Counted from the stretch's first letter, positions 1 through 9,722 are shown. The stretch is DNA of 64,000 nt from Edwardsiella tarda ATCC 15947 = NBRC 105688 (GCF_003113495.2 NZ_CP084506.1:1984001-2048000); one strand, 5' to 3'. The notes: generated by a model not told the origin, from the sequence alone. Numbers and translations are program-made.

Positions 1-1
1 G

Positions 2-697
2 GCCGATCAGTTGGCGCTGCTGGCGCGGAGCGCGACGGTGCGTACCCCCCAGGTATATGGCGTCGGCAGCACCCGAGACGCCAGCTTCTTACTGTTGGAA
101 TACTTGCCGGTGCGTCCGTTGGATGCGCATCATGCTTACCTGCTCGGCCAACAGCTGGCACGGCTACACCGTTGGGGTGAACAGCCACAGTTTGGTTTCG
201 ACACCGACAACTTGCTGGCCACCTCCCCGCAACCCAATACCTGGCAACGGCGCTGGTCGACCTTCTTCGCCGAACAGCGCATCGGCTGGCAGCTACAGTT
301 GGCGGCGGAAAAGGGCATCACCTTTGGTGACATCGACCAGATCGTCGAGCGCGTACGAAGCGGCCTGCAAGAGCATCAGCCACAACCGGCGTTGCTGCAC
401 GGCGACCTGTGGCCAGACAACATGGGGCTCAGCCCGGCGGGCCCGGTGATCTTCGATCCCGCCTGTTATTGGGGCGATCGCGAATGCGATCTGGCGCTGT
501 TACCCCTCTATCCGCAACTCCCCGCACAGATCTACGACGGTTATCAGAGCGTCTGGCCACTCCCGAAAGACTTTATTGCGCGCCAGCCGCTCTACCAGCT
601 CTATCACCGCCTCAACCACTGCAATCTGTTCGCCGGTCCTCACCTGGCGCTGGCGGGCAAAGCCATCGATACGCTTATGCACAGCGACGCGAGCTAA
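2..697 (+). CDS. yniA: YniA, fructosamine kinase family protein (5' truncated by window edge)
   Basis: This is the C-terminal part of a fructosamine/ketosamine-3-kinase family protein, a phosphotransferase-like fold. The reading frame is open from base 2, so the true start lies before the window. A TTG at 11 should not be taken as the start. Visible motifs are the catalytic-loop-like LLHGDLWPDNMG and the metal-binding-like IFDPACYWGDRECDLA, both typical of YniA. The family phosphorylates glycated amines for deglycation; the substrate here is inferred from the family only. It is followed by yniB and hxpB, as in E. coli. Identity is sure from near-continuous similarity to E. coli YniA. Confidence 0.93.
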   Translation, partial: ADQLALLARSATVRTPQVYGVGSTRDASFLLLEYLPVRPLDAHHAYLLGQQLARLHRWGEQPQFGFDTDNLLATSPQPNTWQRRWSTFFAEQRIGWQLQLAAEKGITFGDIDQIVERVRSGLQEHQPQPALLHGDLWPDNMGLSPAGPVIFDPACYWGDRECDLALLPLYPQLPAQIYDGYQSVWPLPKDFIARQPLYQLYHRLNHCNLFAGPHLALAGKAIDTLMHSDAS

Positions 698-742
698 TCC
701 GCGCATCCCCCGCGACGGTCAGGCGCTCATGCCTGGCCGCGC

Positions 743-1288
743 TTATATCATCCCCAGCAGACGGAGCACCAGGTAGCCCAGCGCCAACAGGATCAGCGGC
801 AACAGATAGAGTGGGAAGATTTGCAGCAGGATGGTGTGATGAGGGATGACGACACGCTGCTCCAGCTGCGCGCGCGTCTGCCCGGTCTCACCTTTGGCTT
901 GCTCGAGGATCAGATAATCCTCCAGTCCCTCACGAATGTGGCGTACCTGGCGCGTCATACGCGCCCCGGAGGTGCAGAGTGCCATGCCGACAAAGATGAA
1001 CCAATAGATCACGAAAAACAGCACATTAGCGGCGGTGATCCCCTCACCCCACACCGGAAGCGGCGAATGTTGCCAAAACAGATCCAGAAACGGTGTATTG
1101 AAACGCACCATGTCGATCATCACATGAACGAAATCCAGCATCACCGCGTTGATACCCTGCTGCTTTTCACTGTGTTGGTAGAGGAAACCCAACAACGAAA
1201 TCAACGTCGACAATAGCGCAGGAATGAACACTATCCAGCCCAAGATACGCTTGGCGATCGCCATCCAACCGGCCTGTTGATAGGTCAT
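743..1288 (-). CDS. yniB: YniB family inner membrane protein
   Basis: This 181-residue protein of unknown function matches E. coli YniB from end to end. Hydrophobic segments lie at about residues 12-33, 85-105 and 155-178. A soluble, charged stretch around residues 110-150 separates the last two. The ATG at 1288 is preferred over an in-frame GTG at 1294, because the GAGGGG ribosome binding site sits at correct spacing only for the ATG and the E. coli protein starts with the same MTYQQAG. It is convergent with yniA and divergent from hxpB. No function is established. Confidence 0.9.
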   Translation of the reverse strand: MTYQQAGWMAIAKRILGWIVFIPALLSTLISLLGFLYQHSEKQQGINAVMLDFVHVMIDMVRFNTPFLDLFWQHSPLPVWGEGITAANVLFFVIYWFIFVGMALCTSGARMTRQVRHIREGLEDYLILEQAKGETGQTRAQLEQRVVIPHHTILLQIFPLYLLPLILLALGYLVLRLLGMI

Positions 1289-1473
1289 ACTCACCCCTCA
1301 GTTACTTAATCCTTAAATTGATGCCGCGCAGTCTACGTGGCTATGCGCGGCGACGCAATCGGCAGGAGGCGCCCGCCACACGCTGCGGGGGGACTTGCAC
1401 ATCATCTGCTTAAACAAAAGCATAGTGAATGATACAGTAAGCGCACTGACTTTCTGCCCACGCAAGGAGCATC

Positions 1474-2133
1474 ATGAGTACTGGACGCATCACCACCGCC
1501 CTCTTCGATATGGATGGGTTATTGATAGACTCAGAACCATTATGGCAAAGCAGCGAGCTGGAGATCTTCGCTGAGTTGGGGCTCAACATACACGATGATG
1601 TGCCAGAGACGCTGGGCCTGCGCATCGATCAAGTGGTTCGCCTGTGGTATCAACGCCAACCCTGGCGCGGCCTGAGCCAACAGGCGGTGTGTCAACGCAT
1701 CCTGGATCGGGTACTGGAGCAGGTGCGAGAGACACGCCCGCTATTGCCCGGCGTGGAGGCGGCGCTACGCCTATGCCGCCAGCAGGATCTGCGCATCGGT
1801 TTAGCCTCGGCCTCGCCGTTACCCATGCTGCAGGAAGTGCTGAAAATGTTCGCCCTGGAAGAGTACTTCGATCACGTGGCCTCCGCCGAGCATCTGCCCC
1901 ATAGCAAGCCACATCCGGAAGTCTATCTGGGGGCCGCCGAGGCGCTCGGCAGCGATCCCCTGTCCTGCGTCACGCTGGAGGACTCCTTCAACGGCATGAT
2001 CGCCACCAAAGCGGCGCGTATGCGTTCGATCGTGGTGCCCGCCGCCAGCGCCTTCGACGACCCGCGCTGGGCCTTGGCCGAGGTCAAGCTGGCATCGCTA
2101 GAGCAGTTGCGCGCGCGCGATCTCCAGCCCTGA
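1474..2133 (+). CDS. hxpB: Hexitol/2-deoxyglucose-6-phosphate phosphatase HxpB (YniC)
   Basis: This is a 219-residue cytoplasmic HAD-superfamily sugar-phosphate phosphatase. Motif I is FDMDGLLIDSEP (nucleophile Asp, second Asp two residues on). Motif II is in LASASP, motif III is the lysine of HSKPHPEVY, and motif IV is the acidic pair of LEDSFNG. The helical cap lies between motifs I and II. The family member in E. coli dephosphorylates 2-deoxyglucose-6-P and hexitol phosphates, a detoxifying role. The start is supported by AAGGAG six bases upstream. Length and sequence match E. coli YniC throughout. Confidence 0.94.
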   Translation: MSTGRITTALFDMDGLLIDSEPLWQSSELEIFAELGLNIHDDVPETLGLRIDQVVRLWYQRQPWRGLSQQAVCQRILDRVLEQVRETRPLLPGVEAALRLCRQQDLRIGLASASPLPMLQEVLKMFALEEYFDHVASAEHLPHSKPHPEVYLGAAEALGSDPLSCVTLEDSFNGMIATKAARMRSIVVPAASAFDDPRWALAEVKLASLEQLRARDLQP

Positions 2134-2186
2134 CGCCCCCTCAGCGGGGAGCCACGCACCCGGGGTCGCACAAAAAGGCCCCTTTT

Positions 2187-2202
2187 CTGTATATTTATAC
2201 AG
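2187..2202. promoter_or_regulatory. LexA box 1 upstream of ydjM
   Basis: CTGTATATTTATACAG has perfect CTG/CAG ends, ten bases between them and an AT-alternating core. It differs from the consensus SOS operator core by one base. It lies about 90 bp before the ydjM start. ydjM is a known LexA regulon member in E. coli. Confidence 0.9.
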
Positions 2203-2257
2203 CAAACAGCCATCAGTGACGCTGTCACCTATTGCAGAATCGTCTGACTACGATACT

Positions 2258-2273
2258 CTGGATAAATTCACAG
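2258..2273. promoter_or_regulatory. LexA box 2 upstream of ydjM
   Basis: CTGGATAAATTCACAG is a second CTG-N10-CAG site, with a less perfect core. It lies about 20 bp before the ydjM ATG and 71 bp (about 6.8 helical turns) after the first box. E. coli ydjM also has two LexA sites, so this is likely functional despite the weaker core. Confidence 0.7.
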
Positions 2274-2293
2274 TATTTAGATTAGGCACTCTC

Positions 2294-2842
2294 ATGACGG
2301 CGGAAGGCCATCTCCTCTTCTCGGTAGCCTGCATCATCCTGGCGAAGAAGGCCGAGGTGACGCCGGTACTGGCGCACGGTGACTGGTGGCATATGATCCC
2401 CGGTGCGTTGCTGACCAGCCTGTTACCGGACATCGATCACCCGCGCTCCTTACTCGGTCAGCGGCTACGCTGGATCTCGGTGCCTATCGCCCGCGCCTTT
2501 GGCCATCGTGGTTTTACCCATAGTCTGCTGGCCATCGGGGGGGCGCTCTATCTGCTCAACCACGAATGGCCCAGTACCACCTGGGGGATCCCCGCCGATG
2601 CCCTCCAGGCGATGATCATCGGTTACCTCAGCCACCTGCTGGCCGACATGTTGACGCCCGCCGGGGTCCCCTTGCTCTGGCCAATCCGTTGGCGCTTTCG
2701 TCTGCCGCTACTGGTCACTCGCCAGGGCAATCAGCTAGAGCGTGTACTCTGCCTGGCCTTGGTCGGCTTCTCCCTCTACTGGCAAGGCAATCTGATGCCG
2801 CTGATGACCTTGATCCAGCACTATACTGGCCACTACTGGTAA
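2294..2842 (+). CDS. ydjM: YdjM, LexA-regulated inner membrane protein (YdjM/metal-dependent hydrolase-like family)
   Basis: This 182-residue protein has several hydrophobic segments. Its conserved polar motifs are DIDHP (around residue 46), FGHRGFTHS (around residue 68) and LSHLLADMLTPAGVPLLWP (around residue 115). They belong to the LexA-binding/membrane metal-dependent hydrolase family (DUF457-like), where His and Asp residues are thought to bind metal. The ATG at 2294 is chosen over an upstream in-frame start, because E. coli YdjM begins with the same MTAEGHLLFS and the second LexA box lies just upstream. SOS induction is expected. The biochemical activity is not known. Confidence 0.92.
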   Translation: MTAEGHLLFSVACIILAKKAEVTPVLAHGDWWHMIPGALLTSLLPDIDHPRSLLGQRLRWISVPIARAFGHRGFTHSLLAIGGALYLLNHEWPSTTWGIPADALQAMIIGYLSHLLADMLTPAGVPLLWPIRWRFRLPLLVTRQGNQLERVLCLALVGFSLYWQGNLMPLMTLIQHYTGHYW

Positions 2843-3261
2843 CCCTCACGCCCTATCCTCACCACACGTTTTAAGCCGCCTTGCCTCTCCGAGACGAACG
2901 GGGCGGCCTGCCAAGCCGATGATAGCGGCCGTCGTCGGCAATCTGCTGACTGCTGCGGACTGTCCGTTGCGTGCACCCTGCATGCTGCCATCGCCCCACC
3001 CTGGAGCCCGATCCAGTACGGCACGTCCTAGCGCCGACTCGCGGCGCGATCCCCCGGCGGCCAAGCGAGCACACTACGGGTAACGCGCGCTGACTCACAC
3101 TCTGCTGGCTGAATTTGCGACAATCTCGCTCTTATCGTTATATTTAATTCCATTTCGTTCTAAAACGGGCAGCGGGAGTACTGATAATCTGTCGCCCAGA
3201 ATGTCGATCGAATGATCGGCCATAACAATGACAACGGCATCTTGGTTGAGAGGACTTTGGG
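2843..3261. other. Intergenic region without a supported gene
   Basis: This 419-bp gap separates ydjM and tcyP. The first part is GC-rich with short chance open frames lacking good ribosome binding sites. The last 150 bp is more AT-rich and probably carries the tcyP promoter. I see no RNA gene or clear operator. Confidence 0.6.
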
Positions 3262-4650
3262 ATGAACCTACCGCTTATCGGTAATATCGTGGCGTTTGTC
3301 GCGCTACTACTGCTACTGGCGCGCGCGCGCCATACTCATTGGAGCCTGGCGAAGAAAGTCTTGGCCGGTCTGCTACTCGGCGTCCTGTTTGGTCTGGTGC
3401 TGCAACTGATCTACGGTGCCGACCATCCGGTGCTCAAGCACTCTATCGCCTGGTTCAATATCGTCGGCAACGGTTACGTCCAACTGCTGCAAATGATCGT
3501 CATGCCGCTGGTCTTCGTCTCGATCCTCAGCGCCGTGGTCAAACTGCATAATGCCGCCTCCCTGGGCAAGATCAGCCTGTTAGCGATCGGCACCCTGCTG
3601 TTCACCACCCTGATCGCCGCACTGGTCGGTGTCGCCGTCACCGATCTGTTCGGCCTCACCGCCGACGGCTTAGTGCAGGGCAGTCAGGAGAGCGCGCGCC
3701 TGCAGATGATCGAAGGCAGTTACGCCGGTAAGGTCGCCGATCTCAGCGTGCCGCAGCTCATCCTCTCCTTCATTCCGAAGAATCCGTTCGCCGAATTAAC
3801 CGGCGCCAGCCCGACGTCGATCATCAGCGTGGTGATCTTCGCCGCCATCCTCGGCAGCGCGGCGTTGCAGTTACTGAAAGATGATGGCGAACGTGGACCT
3901 CGTGTGCTGCAGGGCATCGATACTCTGCAGGCGTTGGTGATGAAGTTAGTACGCCAGGTGATGAAGTTAACGCCTTACGGGGTGTTCGCGCTGATGACCA
4001 AGGTGGTCGCCAGCTCGAATATTCACGACATTATTAAGTTGGGCGGGTTCGTCGTCGCCTCCTACCTCGGTCTGGCGATCATGTTTGTGGTGCATGCCCT
4101 GATCCTGTCGCTGGTCGGCATCAATCCGCTGCGCTTCTTCCGCAAGGTGTGGCCGGTGCTGACCTTCGCCTTCACCAGTCGCTCCAGCGCCGCCAGCATT
4201 CCGCTGAATGTCGAGGCGCAGACGCGCCGCATCGGCATCCCCGAGTCGATCGCCAGCTTCTCCGCCTCCTTCGGCGCCACCATCGGTCAGAACGGTTGTG
4301 CCGGCCTCTACCCGGCGATGCTGGCGGTCATGGTCGCGCCGACCGTCGGCATCAACCCCTTCGATCCGATCTGGATCGCGACCCTGGTCGGCGTGGTGAC
4401 CGTCAGCTCGGCCGGGGTTGCCGGCGTCGGCGGCGGCGCCACCTTCGCCGCGCTGATCGTGCTACCGGCAATGGGACTCCCGGTTACCCTGGTCGCGCTC
4501 CTGATCTCTGTGGAACCGTTAATCGACATGGGGCGGACCGCCCTCAATGTGAACGGCGCGATGACTGCCGGTGCGGTCACCAGCCAGCTGCTGCGTCAGA
4601 CCGATCGCCAGGTATTCGACGCCGACCAAGACGCCGAACTGCAACACTAA
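3262..4650 (+). CDS. tcyP: L-cystine symporter TcyP
   Basis: This 462-residue transporter of the dicarboxylate/amino acid:cation symporter (DAACS) family takes up L-cystine across the inner membrane. It has eight or more hydrophobic segments. The family's re-entrant loop signatures are visible as [17 protein letters not shown] (around residue 295) and [14 protein letters not shown] glycine-rich [20 protein letters not shown] and the NVNGAMTAG stretch near the C-terminus bind substrate and cation in homologues. It matches E. coli TcyP (YdjN) over its whole length. A GAGAGGA ribosome binding site precedes the ATG. Sulfur control by CysB is likely from E. coli, but I cannot point to a site. Confidence 0.95.
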   Translation: MNLPLIGNIVAFVALLLLLARARHTHWSLAKKVLAGLLLGVLFGLVLQLIYGADHPVLKHSIAWFNIVGNGYVQLLQMIVMPLVFVSILSAVVKLHNAASLGKISLLAIGTLLFTTLIAALVGVAVTDLFGLTADGLVQGSQESARLQMIEGSYAGKVADLSVPQLILSFIPKNPFAELTGASPTSIISVVIFAAILGSAALQLLKDDGERGPRVLQGIDTLQALVMKLVRQVMKLTPYGVFALMTKVVASSNIHDIIKLGGFVVASYLGLAIMFVVHALILSLVGINPLRFFRKVWPVLTFAFTSRSSAASIPLNVEAQTRRIGIPESIASFSASFGATIGQNGCAGLYPAMLAVMVAPTVGINPFDPIWIATLVGVVTVSSAGVAGVGGGATFAALIVLPAMGLPVTLVALLISVEPLIDMGRTALNVNGAMTAGAVTSQLLRQTDRQVFDADQDAELQH

Positions 4651-4676
4651 CCCGCTTAGCGCTACACGCAACGACA

Positions 4677-4698
4677 ACGGGGGCCACTCGGCCCCCGT
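4677..4698. terminator. GC-rich hairpin between convergent tcyP and kdgR
   Basis: A perfect nine-base inverted repeat (ACGGGGGCC / GGCCCCCGT) with a four-base loop lies between the two stop codons. Neither strand has a strong U-tract, so it could act as a weak bidirectional terminator or a 3' end stabiliser. Confidence 0.6.
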
Positions 4699-4720
4699 CT
4701 GCATCAAGACTCACTGCGGA

Positions 4721-5509
4721 TCAGAACGGATAACTGTGGCAGCCCATCTGCTCGGAAATGCGGCGCGCCGCCCGGTGCAACATGGCCACATACTCCTGCT
4801 TGGCCTCCTCGGAAAAACGTAAGGTCGGGAAAGAGATGCTCAGTCCGGCCACCACGACGCCAAAACGATCAAAGACCGGCACGGCGATGCAACGCAATCC
4901 CTCTTCCTGCTCTTCATTATCCTCACCGTAGCCCTGGGCATGCACCTGTGCCAGCGCCTGCTTCAGCTCGGCCACACTGCCGATAGTGTGTGTGGTACTG
5001 CGCGTAAAGACGATCTGCTGGCAAATCTCATCGACTTCCGCCGCGTCGCGCCAGGCCAGTAAGACCTTGCCGATGGCGGTACTGTGCAGCGGATTGCGGC
5101 GCCCGATACGGGAGTACATGCGCAGGTTGTACATCGAGTCGATCTTATGGATATAAACGATACCATCCTCATCCAGCGCCCCCAGATGAATGGTCTCGCG
5201 CGTCAAACGCGATAGCTCACGCATCTCCACATCCGCCAGACGGATCAGGTCAACATTTTGCAGCGCATGGGCGCCGAGCTCGAACAGCTTCAAGGTCAGG
5301 GTATACTTCTCCGTCTCGCTATCCTGAGCCACATAACCCAGCGACTTCATGGTCTGCAAGAAGCGGTAGACGGTACTCTTGGACATCAACACCCGCTGCG
5401 AGAGCTCGGTGATACCGATCTCCCGCTCTTCACTCAACGCTTGCAGAATGCCAAAGACTTTCAGGACAGAGGAAACGGCATCGGGCTGTTTATCGATTTC
5501 TAGTGTCAT
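4721..5509 (-). CDS. kdgR: IclR-family transcriptional regulator KdgR
   Basis: This 262-residue repressor responds to 2-keto-3-deoxygluconate and controls pectin, hexuronate and ketogluconate catabolism. An N-terminal winged helix-turn-helix covers about residues 12-70 (ITELSQRVLMSKSTVYRFLQ). A C-terminal IclR effector domain follows, with the conserved TAIGKVLLAW and EEGLRCIAVPVFD segments. It is almost identical to E. coli KdgR in the HTH and effector regions. It is transcribed away from yebQ, the same divergent pair as in E. coli. The ribosome binding site is weak. Confidence 0.95.
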   Translation of the reverse strand: MTLEIDKQPDAVSSVLKVFGILQALSEEREIGITELSQRVLMSKSTVYRFLQTMKSLGYVAQDSETEKYTLTLKLFELGAHALQNVDLIRLADVEMRELSRLTRETIHLGALDEDGIVYIHKIDSMYNLRMYSRIGRRNPLHSTAIGKVLLAWRDAAEVDEICQQIVFTRSTTHTIGSVAELKQALAQVHAQGYGEDNEEQEEGLRCIAVPVFDRFGVVVAGLSISFPTLRFSEEAKQEYVAMLHRAARRISEQMGCHSYPF

Positions 5510-5532
5510 AGGGTCAGCTCAACCTTATCAAA

Positions 5533-5555
5533 AAAAACGAACCTGTGTTTCATTA
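5533..5555. promoter_or_regulatory. Possible KdgR box between kdgR and yebQ
   Basis: The segment CGAACCTGTGTTTCA at 5538-5552 has a perfect right arm (GTTTCATT continues it) and a degenerate left arm, compared with the KdgR consensus TGAAACATTGTTTCA. It sits about 30-45 bp upstream of kdgR. Autoregulation or control of yebQ would fit, but the left arm is poor. Confidence 0.4.
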
Positions 5556-5712
5556 TAGTCGGAACAGGAGGGGAATGACAGCCATCAACCCACCGACAAT
5601 GCAGGCGCTACGGCAAGATAAGATGATTGCCAGCACGCTGATTTACGTGCAAAGTGATAACGGTCACAACTAATCACGCATGCTAATACGTTACGCGTGT
5701 TGATAAGGAGTC

Positions 5713-7101
5713 ATGGTGGCGATCAGTCCCCCCCACAGCCTCGATGGTCTGCCCTTACGCCAGCGCTATGGCGCCATGCTGGCCATCGCCTTAGGCATCG
5801 CCATCGCCGTACTCGACGGCGCCATCGCTAACGTGGCCTTGCCGAGTATCGCCCATGATCTGCGCGCCAGCCCGGCCGATGCCATCTGGATCGTCAATGC
5901 CTATCAACTGGCGGTGACCATCTCGCTGCTGTCGCTGGCGGCGATCGGGGAACGCATCGGTTACCGACGCATCTTCCTCGCGGGCTGTCTGCTGTTCAGT
6001 CTCACCTCGCTGACCTGCGCCCTCTCCGACTCGTTGCTGACCCTGACCCTATCGCGGGTGTTACAAGGCTTCGCCGCCGCGGCCTTGATGAGCGTCAACA
6101 CCGCGCTGATCCGCCTGATCTACCCGGCAAGCCAACTGGGACGGGGCATGGGGCTCAACGCCCTCGTGGTCGCAGTCTCCTCCGCCGCCGGCCCGACCAT
6201 CGCCGCCGCCGTGCTGTCATTGGGTGACTGGCCGTGGCTATTCGCCATCAACATCCCCTTTGGCCTACTGGCCTATCTGATCGGGCGAGGCAGCCTACCG
6301 GCCAATCCCGCGACCCCCACTCATGCGCCTTTCGATCGTCTGAGTGCATTGCTCAACGCGTTGACGTTCGGTTTACTGCTGTCGCTGATCAGCGGCGTAG
6401 CGCAACGCCAATCACCTAGCGTACTCTGGCTGGAGGGCGTCGCATTGCTGATCTGCGCGACGCTACTGATCCGACGTGAGCGCCAACAGCCACAGCCATT
6501 GCTGCCGATCGATCTGATGCGCATCCCGGTGTTCGCCCTGTCCATCGCCACCTCCATCTGTTCGTTCTGCGCCCAGATGCTGGCCCTGGTTTCGCTGCCC
6601 TTCTTCCTGCAACGCACCCTCGGCTACGGTGAGGTTGCGACCGGACTGCTCCTCACCCCTTGGCCGCTGGCGACCATGATCGTTGCGCCAATCGCTGGCC
6701 GCCTGGTCGAGCGCGTCAACACCGGCGTACTCGGTGGCCTGGGTATGGCGCTGACCGGTGTCGGCCTCTTGTCCCTGGCCTGGCTGCCGACGCAGCCGGA
6801 TGATGTCGCGCTCATCTGGCGCATGGCGCTCTGCGGTGCCGGCTTCGGCCTATTCCAATCGCCCAATAACCACACCATGATCGCCTCGGCGCCGCGTCAA
6901 CGTAGCGGCGGTGCCAGCGGCATGCTGGGCACCGCGCGGCTATTCGGCCAAACGTTAGGGGCCGCCTTGGTCGCCCTGATGTTTAACTGGTTAGGTGACG
7001 ATCACGGCACACACGGCGCCCTACTCCTGGGCGCGGCCTGTGCCCTCGCCGCCGCCGCCGTCAGCCTGCTGCGCACCCCGGGCATCGCCCAGTCACGCTG
7101 A
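5713..7101 (+). CDS. yebQ: MFS transporter YebQ (DHA2 family)
   Basis: This 462-residue major facilitator has many transmembrane segments and the DHA2 drug:proton antiporter signatures. Examples are LDGAIANVALPSIA in the first segment, a loop motif GERIGYRR and the motif C-like stretch AVSSAAGPTIAAAVL. It aligns along its length with E. coli YebQ, which is also next to kdgR in divergent orientation. The substrate is unknown; drug efflux is a family inference. A TAAGGAG ribosome binding site lies seven bases before the ATG. It converges with ribE with only eight bases between stops. Confidence 0.92.
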   Translation: MVAISPPHSLDGLPLRQRYGAMLAIALGIAIAVLDGAIANVALPSIAHDLRASPADAIWIVNAYQLAVTISLLSLAAIGERIGYRRIFLAGCLLFSLTSLTCALSDSLLTLTLSRVLQGFAAAALMSVNTALIRLIYPASQLGRGMGLNALVVAVSSAAGPTIAAAVLSLGDWPWLFAINIPFGLLAYLIGRGSLPANPATPTHAPFDRLSALLNALTFGLLLSLISGVAQRQSPSVLWLEGVALLICATLLIRRERQQPQPLLPIDLMRIPVFALSIATSICSFCAQMLALVSLPFFLQRTLGYGEVATGLLLTPWPLATMIVAPIAGRLVERVNTGVLGGLGMALTGVGLLSLAWLPTQPDDVALIWRMALCGAGFGLFQSPNNHTMIASAPRQRSGGASGMLGTARLFGQTLGAALVALMFNWLGDDHGTHGALLLGAACALAAAAVSLLRTPGIAQSR

Positions 7102-7109
7102 GGAGAGGG

Positions 7110-7745
7110 TTACACCGCCGGTCCACCCTCCGCGATGGCGCGACTGGCTAACACACGCTCGACGGTATCAACCACCGCCTGAGTCTGCGGATCGATCTCG
7201 ATATTCACCCAGTCACCCAGGCGCTTGGCGCCCAACGTGGTACGTTGCAACGTCTCTGGGATCAGATGAACGCAGAAGCGATTCTTGCTCACCTCGCCGA
7301 GCGTCAGGCTGATGCCATCGATACCGATGAAGCCCTTATGCAGCACATACTTCATCATCTCGCTGTCGTTGACGCGGAACCAGATCTGGCGGTTGTGCTC
7401 GGAACTGAGGATCTTGACGATCTCCGCCATGCCCATCACATGGCCAGACATCAGATGGCCACCGATTTCATCGTTAAACTTGGCCGCCCGCTCCAGGTTG
7501 ACGCGATCGCCCACCTGCAATCCGCCCAGGTTGGTGACGCGTAGCGTCTCCTTCATCAGGTCGAAACTGATACGGTCACCCTCGATCCCGGTGACGGTCA
7601 GGCAGACGCCGTTATTCGCCACCGATGCGCCCAACGCTAATCCGGCCAACATCTCCGGCGGCAGCTGTACCACATGGGTACGAAAATTGGGTTTTTCATC
7701 GATCGCCAACACCGAGCCGGTGCCCTGAACAATTCCGGTAAACAT
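7110..7745 (-). CDS. ribE: Riboflavin synthase, alpha chain
   Basis: This 211-residue enzyme (called ribC in E. coli) dismutates two 6,7-dimethyl-8-ribityllumazine molecules into riboflavin and a pyrimidinedione, the last step of riboflavin synthesis. It shows the two-fold lumazine-binding repeat. Repeat one starts at [12 protein letters not shown] with NNGVCLTV near residue 45. Repeat two starts near residue 98 (GMAEIV) with GIDGISLTL. The MFTGIV start is universal for the family. It is divergent from mdtK, as in E. coli. I see no FMN riboswitch upstream. Confidence 0.95.
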   Translation of the reverse strand: MFTGIVQGTGSVLAIDEKPNFRTHVVQLPPEMLAGLALGASVANNGVCLTVTGIEGDRISFDLMKETLRVTNLGGLQVGDRVNLERAAKFNDEIGGHLMSGHVMGMAEIVKILSSEHNRQIWFRVNDSEMMKYVLHKGFIGIDGISLTLGEVSKNRFCVHLIPETLQRTTLGAKRLGDWVNIEIDPQTQAVVDTVERVLASRAIAEGGPAV

Positions 7746-8004
7746 AATGCCTTCCTCTATTCGCTATTCCGTCTAGGATTAATGCTGATGAGTGTGCCCT
7801 AAATTATTCGTAAACCAAAGCATTACGCCGTAAAAGCCCGCCATATGCGGCTCAGCAGTAACATTCCATCGCAATCAGTTTCCATCTAGCGGGCAAGTCG
7901 GTAGAATAGTGCGTTCGTCCCCCCTCTATGTGGCTTCATTCACGGTGTGCCGTGGGGATAGGTGCATCCCTCTTTCGTCTGACAACAATCACAAAGGTGT
8001 ATCC

Positions 8005-9378
8005 GTGCAGAAGTATTGGCGCGAAGCGCGTAGTTTATTGGCCCTGGCTATCCCCGTCATCATCGCTCAGATTGCCCAAACGGCGATGGGGGTTGTCGAT
8101 ACCGTCATGGCCGGTAGCGTCAGTGCCACCGATATGGCGGCGGTGGCGGTAGGGACCTCGATTTGGCTGCCCACCATTCTGTTCGGTCACGGCTTATTGC
8201 TGGCGCTGACCCCCGTCATCGCACAACTGAACGGAGCCGGCAAGCGTGCCAACATTCCGCATCAGGTGACGCAGGGATTCTGGCTCGTCGCCGGCCTCTC
8301 CGTGCTGATCATCGTCGTGCTGTATAACGCCGGGTATATCATCGACATGATGGATAATATCGATCCGCTGCTGGCCGAGAAAGCCATCGGCTATCTGCAT
8401 GCCATTATGTGGGGGGCGCCGGGGTATCTCTGCTTTCAGGTATTGCGCGGATTGTGTGAGGGGTTGTCGAAGACCAAGCCGGGGATGGTCATCGGCTTTA
8501 TCGGCTTGTTAGTCAATATTCCGATCAACTACATCTTCATCTACGGTAAGTTCGGCGCCCCCGCCTTGGGTGGCGTCGGTTGCGGCGTGGCGACCGCCAG
8601 CGTCTACTGGATCATGTATCTGCTGATGCGCAGCTATGTTACCCGCGCCCCTTCACTGAAAGATGTACGCCAGGTACGGCGGTTCGAGCCTGCGGACTGG
8701 GCGACGCTGCGTCGGCTGATCGCCATCGGTATGCCGATCGCCCTGGCACTGTTCTTCGAGGTCACCCTCTTCGCCGTGGTCGCCCTGCTGGTGTCGCCAC
8801 TGGGTATCGTCGCGGTCGCCGGCCATCAGATCGCGCTCAACTTCAGTTCGTTGATGTTTGTGCTGCCGATGTCGCTGGGGGTGGCCGCCACGATCCGCGT
8901 CGGCTATCGCCTCGGGCAGGGGTCGACGGACGATGCCCGGGTCTCCGCCCGTACCGCCATCGCTGTCGGCATGGCGATGGCGTGCTGTACCGCGATCTTC
9001 ACCATCGTGCTACGCGAACCCATCGCCCTGCTGTACAACGACGATGCCGCGGTGCTCGCCATGGCCACCCACCTGATGTTGCTGGCGGCGCTCTACCAAA
9101 TCTCCGACTCGGTACAGGTGATCGGCAGTGGCGTGCTGCGTGGCTATAAGGATACCCGCTCGATCTTCTTCATCACCTTTATCGCCTATTGGCTGTTAGG
9201 GTTGCCGATCGGCTACCTCTTGGCCTTGACCGATCTGATCGGGCCAGCCATGGGGCCCAGTGGCTTCTGGATTGGCTTCATCATCGGCCTGACGTCGGCG
9301 GCGATCATGATGGCGCTACGAATTCGCTGGCTGCAACGCCAGCCAAAGAGCTGGATCTTGCAGCGCGCCGCCCACTAA
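8005..9378 (+). CDS. mdtK: Multidrug efflux MATE transporter MdtK
   Basis: This 457-residue MATE (NorM-type) inner membrane antiporter exports cationic drugs and fluoroquinolones in exchange for sodium or protons. About twelve hydrophobic segments are visible. The conserved motifs are GVVDTVMAG near the N-terminus, the acidic [17 protein letters not shown] in the middle and a RGYKDTRS loop. The GTG at 8005 is chosen because E. coli MdtK begins MQKYISEARLLLALAIP and the sequence [17 protein letters not shown] aligns with it. An AAAGGTG lies upstream. An earlier in-frame GTG at 7909 would add an unrelated leader. Confidence 0.94.
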   Translation: MQKYWREARSLLALAIPVIIAQIAQTAMGVVDTVMAGSVSATDMAAVAVGTSIWLPTILFGHGLLLALTPVIAQLNGAGKRANIPHQVTQGFWLVAGLSVLIIVVLYNAGYIIDMMDNIDPLLAEKAIGYLHAIMWGAPGYLCFQVLRGLCEGLSKTKPGMVIGFIGLLVNIPINYIFIYGKFGAPALGGVGCGVATASVYWIMYLLMRSYVTRAPSLKDVRQVRRFEPADWATLRRLIAIGMPIALALFFEVTLFAVVALLVSPLGIVAVAGHQIALNFSSLMFVLPMSLGVAATIRVGYRLGQGSTDDARVSARTAIAVGMAMACCTAIFTIVLREPIALLYNDDAAVLAMATHLMLLAALYQISDSVQVIGSGVLRGYKDTRSIFFITFIAYWLLGLPIGYLLALTDLIGPAMGPSGFWIGFIIGLTSAAIMMALRIRWLQRQPKSWILQRAAH

Positions 9379-9393
9379 TCGGGATGCGATGAC

Positions 9394-9423
9394 GGAAGCG
9401 GTGGCCCAGGCTGCCGCTTTTTT
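9394..9423 (+). terminator. Intrinsic terminator after mdtK
   Basis: An AGCGG-type stem (about nine pairs with one wobble, loop CCAG) is followed by six T, shortly after the mdtK stop. It is a standard rho-independent terminator on the plus strand. Confidence 0.75.
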
Positions 9424-9485
9424 CATAAGGCTGCACACTCTGCCAGCAATCGCGTGAATTTCTGGGAAAAAGTGATAATTCCCCC

Positions 9486-9514
9486 TTGCCAGTCCGGCGA
9501 TGTGCCGCTAATAT
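9486..9514 (+). promoter_or_regulatory. Promoter of the tRNA-Val array
   Basis: TTGCCA at 9486-9491 and TAATAT at 9509-9514 are separated by exactly 17 bases. A GC-rich stretch follows the -10 element, like the discriminator of stringently controlled stable-RNA promoters. It lies about 34 bp before the first tRNA. Confidence 0.8.
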
Positions 9515-9547
9515 TCGTCCCCGTCGTCAGCCACGACGACACCGGAT

Positions 9548-9624
9548 GCGTCCGTAGCTCAGTTGGTTAGAGCACCACCTTGACATGGTGGGGGTCGGTA
9601 GTTCGAGTCTACTCGGACGCACCA
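9548..9624 (+). tRNA. tRNA-Val (anticodon GAC), copy 1
   Basis: This is a complete 77-nt tRNA with the CCA end encoded. The acceptor stem GCGTCCG pairs with CGGACGC. The anticodon loop is TTGACAT, giving GAC (valine codons GUC/GUU), and the T-loop is TTCGAGT. It matches E. coli valV/valW except for an A-T pair in the T-arm (GTAG/CTAC) where E. coli has G-C, a compensated change. E. coli also has its two tRNA-Val(GAC) genes just after mdtK. Confidence 0.97.
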
Positions 9625-9645
9625 TCACAACAGGTTGTATTCAGT

Positions 9646-9722
9646 GCGTCCGTAGCTCAGTTGGTTAGAGCACCACCTTGACATGGTGGGGGTCGGTAGT
9701 TCGAGTCTACTCGGACGCACCA
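9646..9722 (+). tRNA. tRNA-Val (anticodon GAC), copy 2
   Basis: It is identical in sequence to copy 1, starts 98 bases after it and is separated by a 21-base spacer. Confidence 0.97.

Noticed and set aside
4149..4733. Long alternative frame inside tcyP with Arg-rich translation
   Set aside because: It is an out-of-frame shadow in GC-rich DNA; TcyP matches along its whole length.
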